Source of the DNA: JAKSCF01 sp028279945
Lineage (GTDB): Bacteria; Bacillota; Clostridia; Peptostreptococcales; JAAYPU01
Direction of reading: 5' to 3'
Length of the DNA stretch: 47,500 nucleotides
Assembly: GCA_028279945.1 (NCBI GenBank)
Contig: JANQMT010000130.1
Location: 1 to 47,500, forward strand
A program made the position numbers and the translations under genes. A model generated the notes under the pieces. That model was not told the DNA's origin. It was given only the letters and a program-made list of their open reading frames with translations, and did no database searches. Below, piece by piece: positions 42,864 to 47,500 of this stretch (the stretch's first letter is position 1; every line of letters begins with the position of its first letter).

Positions 42864-43832
42864 ATGGAAAAATATGAAGAGATGAATGCAAAGTGTTTTA
42901 ATAACAATAAAGAAAATAAATTAGATTTGAGGAAAAGCGTTTATCACTATACTTCTCCTGAAGGATTATTAGGTATTATCAATTCAAAATCTATAAGATT
43001 TACAGATTGTCAATTTATGAACGATAGATCGGAATATACCCATATTATAGACCTATTAGATAAAGTGTATAATAATTTGAAGCAAGAAAAAAAATATGAT
43101 GTTGACTTTGTAGATCGGCTATTGAATTTATTGAAAAAAGATTATGAATATGAAGAAGTAAAAGTAGATGAAATTTCTGATAAATTGAAGTTTAAATTAA
43201 CACAAAATAGATACTATATATTTTGTACATCCTTAGCTAAAGATTCGCTAAATATGTGGAATTATTATGTGAAGAATGGGAGTTTTCAGGGATATCGAAT
43301 GGAAATGACTATTGAAAACCTATTAGATTGTTTTTTAAGCTTAGGAAAAGATGTAGAAATATTTTATGGTAAAATTATATATAACAATAACTCAAAAGAG
43401 AAATTAATTAAAAAATCAATTATTGATACAGCTTTAAAGATACAAAATATAAGTGATAGCTTTGATTACCAAGATAATGACTTAGCTCAACAAGATATAT
43501 TCGGCGATTTACTATATTATTTGCAAAATTTTAGATTGTTTTTTAAAGATAATGCATTCAAAAATGAAAAAGAATTTAGATTTATTATAAAGTTACCTTT
43601 AAACCATGATTTAGGAAAAAAGCAGATTAGAAATGGCTTTAGCATTAAAGAAGGAATATTTTGTCCATATTGTGAAGTAGATATAAATCCTGAGAACACA
43701 ATAGATTCTATAATGACAGCACCTATGCTAGATAGACCTTTATCAAAGCTGGCATTAAAAAGGCTACTAAAAGAAAACAATTACAATGAAAATATTACCT
43801 TGACTCAATCGAATATTCCAATAAGGTATTAA
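42864..43832 (+). CDS. DUF2971 protein
   Basis: 322 residues. The family pattern VYHYTSPEGLLGIINSKSIRFTDCQFMNDRSEY is clear, followed by FCTSLAKDSLNMWNYY and EFRFIIKL. DUF2971 proteins are of unknown function, have features like ADP-ribosyltransferase folds, and are scattered in accessory regions, including near defence genes. Stand-alone unit: GAGGAG site, own terminator downstream. No catalytic claim made. Confidence 0.82.
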   Translation: MEKYEEMNAKCFNNNKENKLDLRKSVYHYTSPEGLLGIINSKSIRFTDCQFMNDRSEYTHIIDLLDKVYNNLKQEKKYDVDFVDRLLNLLKKDYEYEEVKVDEISDKLKFKLTQNRYYIFCTSLAKDSLNMWNYYVKNGSFQGYRMEMTIENLLDCFLSLGKDVEIFYGKIIYNNNSKEKLIKKSIIDTALKIQNISDSFDYQDNDLAQQDIFGDLLYYLQNFRLFFKDNAFKNEKEFRFIIKLPLNHDLGKKQIRNGFSIKEGIFCPYCEVDINPENTIDSIMTAPMLDRPLSKLALKRLLKENNYNENITLTQSNIPIRY

Positions 43833-43915
43833 TATGATTTTTAAGAATGAACCTTATCATACATGAGTAAATAAAGTCATCAAAACGTTAAAATTTCAAA
43901 GTTTGCTATAAATAC

Positions 43916-43972
43916 AATGTCCTGTTGTAAAGTAATACGGTTCATACCGTAGATTTTAATAGGACGTTTTTT
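43916..43972 (+). terminator. Terminator after the DUF2971 gene
   Basis: AATGTCCT (43916-43923) pairs with AGGACGTT (43961-43968) with one G-T, enclosing an inner ACGGT/ACCGT hairpin, then a T run. Confidence 0.75.
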
Positions 43973-44062
43973 ACTCTTACATATACTTTTACATTATAGT
44001 TTAATGTATAATATTGTTAAACCTTGGAAAATAGTGTGATAATGATTAAGGGGGGGCTAATT

Positions 44063-46501
44063 TTGATAAAGAAAATAAACAGAATTAAAAACATTGCATC
44101 ATATAAAGATTTTGAAGGAACGAGTATTAATGAATTTAAGAGATTTAATATTATGTATGGTGAAAATGGTTCAGGCAAGACTGTTTTGTCAAAACTTGTA
44201 TCCTTGTGCAGTGAAATAGAAGACCAAGACATTAAAATAGATATTTATGACAATTTATTCGACGGTCAGTCAGTAGTTGATTTTGAATTAAATGGTAATT
44301 CGACAAAATTGAAAAAAGGTAGTTTTCTCAGTGAAAAAATCTATGTATTTAATTCCTTGTTTGTCTCTAATTATCTATATGATGGGAATTCGATGAATAC
44401 ACGAAGATTTAGTACAAATGATAATGCAGTTACAAGAATTGAATCTCCTAATATTAAAAAATTAAAGGAAAGAAATAAAGAACTTTCAAGAGAGATAGGC
44501 AAAACGGAAAAAGAAGGTTTAAAAAAAGAGAGTATTGATTTATCTGCTAGAATTGAAGGTGTATCAAAATCCATCAGAGATGAGTGGAATTCCCAAAAAT
44601 CATTAAAAGGTAAGAATCTAGTTAAGCCAGAAAATAATTACAACTCTAGTTTTCGAGAGAAAAATACTATCCAAAAGGATATTGACAAACATATTAAAGA
44701 ATTAGAATTATCACAAAGAGATGATTTCAATAATGACCTTCGACTACTTAATGGATTGAAAAAAGACAAACTAAGTTCAGTTATTAAAGAAATATACGAT
44801 GATGTAAATACTGAGATAAAAATTGTAGCACAGCAGAAAATAATAGGAAAAATCAAGAACCAAAATACTAAAAAAATTATTGGGAATGCTACTAGTTGGT
44901 TTGAAGATGGTTTGAAACTTCTAATATCAACAAAAGAGAACGATAATTTGCAGTGCCCACTATGTGATTCAAATATTGAATCGAGAATTGATGCAATAAT
45001 AACTGATTATCAAGGGTACTTTGATGAAAGCCTTAAAGAACTACAGCTAAAATTGGAACAGCATTTGGAAGTTATTAAAGTGGACAGAAAGCGATTGAGT
45101 AACAGAGATGAGGTCACTTTAAATAACTTGATCTCTAAATATAAAGGTGCGATTGACAAAGAAATTTTTGAGATAGAACAATGTGATACAGAAAAAATAG
45201 ATAAGCTTTTTCAAAACGTTGAAAACGATATTAATACTAAGCTAAAAGACTATAAATATTCAGTAGTGACTGATTTATCAGAATCTGTAGAGGTACTTGA
45301 CTCATACAATATTTTCTTATCCTCATTTATTGAATCAAAAAGTGTTATTAGTGACTATATAGCAAGTGGAACATCAACGGGTAGAATTGAAAGCAAATTG
45401 AGAAGTTTATTTTACGAGAAGTTTAGCGAACAAGTATCGAAGAACACAGAACTACAAGAACCGATTGTAAGGTTAAAAGAAATTGAAAGTCTGAAAATAA
45501 GAAAACAAACGGAACAGGAAGAAAATTTAAGAAAGATTGATGAAGAAATTCGTAAACTACAAGTTGAATCAGAGAGGGTTAATGAGTATCTTATTAAACT
45601 CAATATTTCAAATTTCAAAGTATCAATTGAAAATCAATTAACAGTAGTCTACACAGAAGGAAAATCGAAAAATTCGTTAAAGCATTCATTAAGCGAAGGT
45701 GAGAAAACAACACTTGCTTTTGCATATTTTTTAAGTAAAATGTCCTATGAAGTTGGCAAAGAAAATTATAAAGATTATATTGTTTTCATAGATGACCCAA
45801 TTTCGAGTATTGATGAGGATAGGATGTTCAATACAGCAAATATGATTTATAAAGAGTTTGAGACTATTAAACAAATGTTTATTAGTAGCCATAGCTTTAA
45901 GTTTCTTAGAATTATGAACAATTTCCTTAAGTTTTATAATAGAAGAAAGAGACCAGAACATCAAGAAATGAATGTTTATAAAGTAAGATATAATGGTGGT
46001 TCAGAAATTATTAATTTGCCAGAGGAAATAGCATTTTTTACTACTTTATACTACTCAAAGCTTCAACTATTAATTAAATATCTTGATAATGATTCATTAA
46101 CTGAAGATGAGAAAAAATCAACACCAAATGCTGTAAGGATAGTATTAGAAAGCTTCTTAAGTTTTAAATTTGGCTATTTAAAAGGCAATAATTATGGTAT
46201 TACTCCAGGTATGAGGGAACTATTCGAGGCTGTGAAAAATGAAGATGATACTATATTTGACAATTTAGTTGAGGTAGATGGAATCAACAAAAGTAATTGG
46301 AAGGCTAAGCTTGACTATCTATTTATTAGATATACAGATATGTTTTCACATGGAAATCCTGCTGCTGTGGTAAATGATGAACCTCCAACTACTGATGCTG
46401 AACTAAGAAAATTTTGTGAAACAACAATTTCATTGATAAAATTTTTGGATGGAATCCACTTCAGTGTTTCCCTTAATAATTGTGTAAGTGAAATAGGATA
46501 A
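44063..46501 (+). CDS. AAA_13-type ATPase (PrrC/RloC-like)
   Basis: About 812 residues. Walker A YGENGSGKT (about 33-40), long coiled coil (about 130-520) interrupted by a CPLC zinc-hook-type pair (298 and 301), ABC signature HSLSEGEKTTLAFAYFLSK (543 onward) and Walker B YIVFIDDPISSID (573-584), then SSHS switch and a C-terminal helical domain ending in SHGNP. This order is that of AAA_13 proteins, which include the RloC and PrrC anticodon nucleases, here with a hook as in RloC. Start TTG 44063 has AAGGGGGG 6 bp upstream. I cannot confirm nuclease residues. Possible phage-defence gene. Confidence 0.8.
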   Translation: MIKKINRIKNIASYKDFEGTSINEFKRFNIMYGENGSGKTVLSKLVSLCSEIEDQDIKIDIYDNLFDGQSVVDFELNGNSTKLKKGSFLSEKIYVFNSLFVSNYLYDGNSMNTRRFSTNDNAVTRIESPNIKKLKERNKELSREIGKTEKEGLKKESIDLSARIEGVSKSIRDEWNSQKSLKGKNLVKPENNYNSSFREKNTIQKDIDKHIKELELSQRDDFNNDLRLLNGLKKDKLSSVIKEIYDDVNTEIKIVAQQKIIGKIKNQNTKKIIGNATSWFEDGLKLLISTKENDNLQCPLCDSNIESRIDAIITDYQGYFDESLKELQLKLEQHLEVIKVDRKRLSNRDEVTLNNLISKYKGAIDKEIFEIEQCDTEKIDKLFQNVENDINTKLKDYKYSVVTDLSESVEVLDSYNIFLSSFIESKSVISDYIASGTSTGRIESKLRSLFYEKFSEQVSKNTELQEPIVRLKEIESLKIRKQTEQEENLRKIDEEIRKLQVESERVNEYLIKLNISNFKVSIENQLTVVYTEGKSKNSLKHSLSEGEKTTLAFAYFLSKMSYEVGKENYKDYIVFIDDPISSIDEDRMFNTANMIYKEFETIKQMFISSHSFKFLRIMNNFLKFYNRRKRPEHQEMNVYKVRYNGGSEIINLPEEIAFFTTLYYSKLQLLIKYLDNDSLTEDEKKSTPNAVRIVLESFLSFKFGYLKGNNYGITPGMRELFEAVKNEDDTIFDNLVEVDGINKSNWKAKLDYLFIRYTDMFSHGNPAAVVNDEPPTTDAELRKFCETTISLIKFLDGIHFSVSLNNCVSEIG

Positions 46502-46569
46502 GTGAATCAGAGGAATAATATAACTTAGAAAATATAACCAACCTTGTTTTTTCTACTTAAGGGGAATAA

Positions 46570-46822
46570 GGGGTCAGGCTTGACAAATTGACTAGCAAAG
46601 AATGAAATTAGGAAAAATAGTAATTAGGTGATAAAATGTCAAGAAAACCAAGGATACATTATGAAGGTGCCTTATATCATGTGATGGTGAGAGGCAATAA
46701 TGGAGAAAAAGTATTTACAACAGGAAAAGAAAAATTAAGAATATATAAACATATTAAGGGTTAAGTATAATAATGTCAATTTGTCAAGCCTGACCCCAAT
46801 CCTTTCTGACCCCAATCCTTTC
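46570..46822. mobile_element. Small inverted-repeat element with a truncated RAYT transposase
   Basis: 46570-46592 and 46775-46797 form a perfect 23-bp inverted repeat (each contains GGGGTCAGG or its complement, with TTGACAAATTGAC next to it). Outside the right copy the 16-mer TGACCCCAATCCTTTC occurs twice in tandem (46791-46806, 46807-46822). The only content is the N-terminal 42 codons of a REP-associated tyrosine transposase. This is a non-autonomous (MITE-like or REP-type) derivative with its catalytic region lost. Confidence 0.85.
46636..46764 (+). pseudogene. Truncated REP-associated tyrosine transposase (Y1_Tnp/TnpA_REP)
   Basis: 42 codons, MSRKPRIHYEGALYHVMVRG and onwards, with AGGTGA before the ATG; stop at 46762. 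These are the first residues of RAYT proteins, which contain the family's conserved Arg-Gly turn, but the HUH pair and Tyr nucleophile normally lie further on and are missing. The stop lies just 10 bp before the right inverted repeat, so the deletion removed most of the gene while keeping the ends. Confidence 0.85.
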
Positions 46823-46903
46823 CGATAAAACTATTTTTTGAGCTAAGATTATGGATGTTACTAAATAATCAAAGATTAATTATGTTGAGGAGAGTGGTTA
46901 AAT

Positions 46904-47500
46904 GTGAAAGTGTTACCTAAAAATTATGCCAATTCAATTGGAGAAGAAAAATATTTAGAATTTAGTAAAAGCATAATCAAAGGCGTAGAAATAAAGCGGT
47001 GTAGAAATACTCCATATGACTATAAATCCCATGTTCATAATGAACTTTCATTAGGGTATATTTTAGAAGGCTCAACAGATTTATCTTTAAGTGATAGTAT
47101 GATTCATTATGAAAAAGGTGATGGTGTTATCATTCCACCACTGACAACACATAGATGTGCACCAAAAGATATTAAACACTGGGCATATGACATTCTATTT
47201 ATTGAGCCCAACTATTATAAAGATGTAATCAGTTTTAATAAAGCCAGAAAAATACAAGGGAATAAGGTACAAAAACTATTAGAATTTATTGATTTACTTC
47301 TTATAGAAGAGGATCTCCATATGTTAGAAAATATATTGATTGAATTGCTAATTGAGTTTGGTGATGAATTTGTATTGGATAGTATAGCTACAAAATCAAG
47401 TAATATTAAGCATATACACGATTACATATTAAGTCATGTATGTGATGTTATTTCGTTAGAGCATTTACAAGAAATATCTAAAATGAATAAATTCACATTA
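46904..47500 (+). CDS. AraC-family regulator, N-terminal part (cut by window end)
   Basis: 199 codons run open to the last base. The N-terminal cupin domain (HVHNELSLGYILEGSTDLSLSD ... YEKGDGVIIPPLTTHRC, the AraC sugar-binding-type motif) is followed by a linker and the start of a helix-turn-helix (IKHIHDYILSHVCDVISLEHLQEISKMNKFTL). GTG start 9 bp after GAGGAGAG. Typical AraC proteins of this kind are about 270-290 residues, so roughly a third is missing. Ligand unknown. Confidence 0.85.
   Translation, partial: MKVLPKNYANSIGEEKYLEFSKSIIKGVEIKRCRNTPYDYKSHVHNELSLGYILEGSTDLSLSDSMIHYEKGDGVIIPPLTTHRCAPKDIKHWAYDILFIEPNYYKDVISFNKARKIQGNKVQKLLEFIDLLLIEEDLHMLENILIELLIEFGDEFVLDSIATKSSNIKHIHDYILSHVCDVISLEHLQEISKMNKFTL

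Noticed and set aside
1..47500. CRISPR array, rRNA, tRNA or riboswitch
   Set aside because: No regularly spaced repeats of CRISPR type, no recognisable tRNA cloverleaf or rRNA stretch, and no riboswitch core I could identify by reading.

Overview
The window looks like the chromosome of a low-GC anaerobic Firmicute of the Clostridia. The DNA is AT-rich, with strong GGAGG-type ribosome binding sites, TTG/GTG starts and oxygen-sensitive enzymes (a glycyl radical enzyme with its radical-SAM activase). I assign no species. No rRNA, tRNA or CRISPR array was seen.

Region 1 (1-11.6 kb) holds transport and catabolism of unknown substrates. It has a YkvI-type permease, a FabK/nitronate-monooxygenase-like flavoprotein, a GntR/UTRA repressor, a class I amidotransferase-like hydrolase with a YfcC carrier, an AtuA-family protein with its DUF4387 partner and a sodium:solute symporter, then a TRAP-type large permease with a 90-residue membrane protein. 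Two intergenic regions (3229-3590 and 6065-6415) are paralogous. Each has a terminator followed by a 17-bp-spaced promoter and a GGTTATAAC operator, one of them a perfect 20-bp palindrome. They suggest one regulator, probably the local GntR protein, controls both the hydrolase/YfcC and the AtuA/DUF4387/symporter units.

Region 2 (11.6-15.2 kb) has a large MalT-like LuxR regulator and a DUF4386 membrane protein.

Region 3 (15.6-35.5 kb) is a glycyl-radical-enzyme bacterial microcompartment locus for choline. About twenty genes run on the + strand: a DMT transporter, an unknown 88-aa protein, six BMC-H-type shell proteins (one circularly permuted, one with a long C-terminal tail), one BMC-T, one BMC-P, choline TMA-lyase CutC with CutD, two aldehyde dehydrogenases (one with Ser in place of the catalytic Cys), PduL, EutP, EutJ, EutQ, an EutT-like protein and PduS. 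CutC has every choline-binding and radical residue I could check, at the numbering I recall for characterised CutC. Inferred chemistry: choline is cleaved to trimethylamine and acetaldehyde in the shell; acetaldehyde goes to acetyl-CoA and acetyl-phosphate (Cys-ALDH, PduL, EutQ) or to ethanol through the iron alcohol dehydrogenase at 34.3-35.5 kb. A convergent PocR-type histidine kinase and AraC-type response regulator are the likely choline or aldehyde sensor. A choline kinase follows at 36 kb.

Region 4 (37-42.3 kb) is housekeeping: an NAD-salvage pair (isochorismatase-fold hydrolase and nicotinate phosphoribosyltransferase) preceded by an unusual array of 11-bp iterons, a Cof-type HAD phosphatase, a small decayed copy of the pncB 3' end, a Cdd1-like helix-hairpin-helix protein and the RlmD/RumA rRNA methyltransferase.

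Region 5 (42.3-47.5 kb) is accessory: a DUF2971 protein, an AAA_13/PrrC-RloC-like ATPase, a small element with perfect 23-bp inverted repeats around a truncated RAYT transposase, and the start of an AraC regulator cut by the window end.
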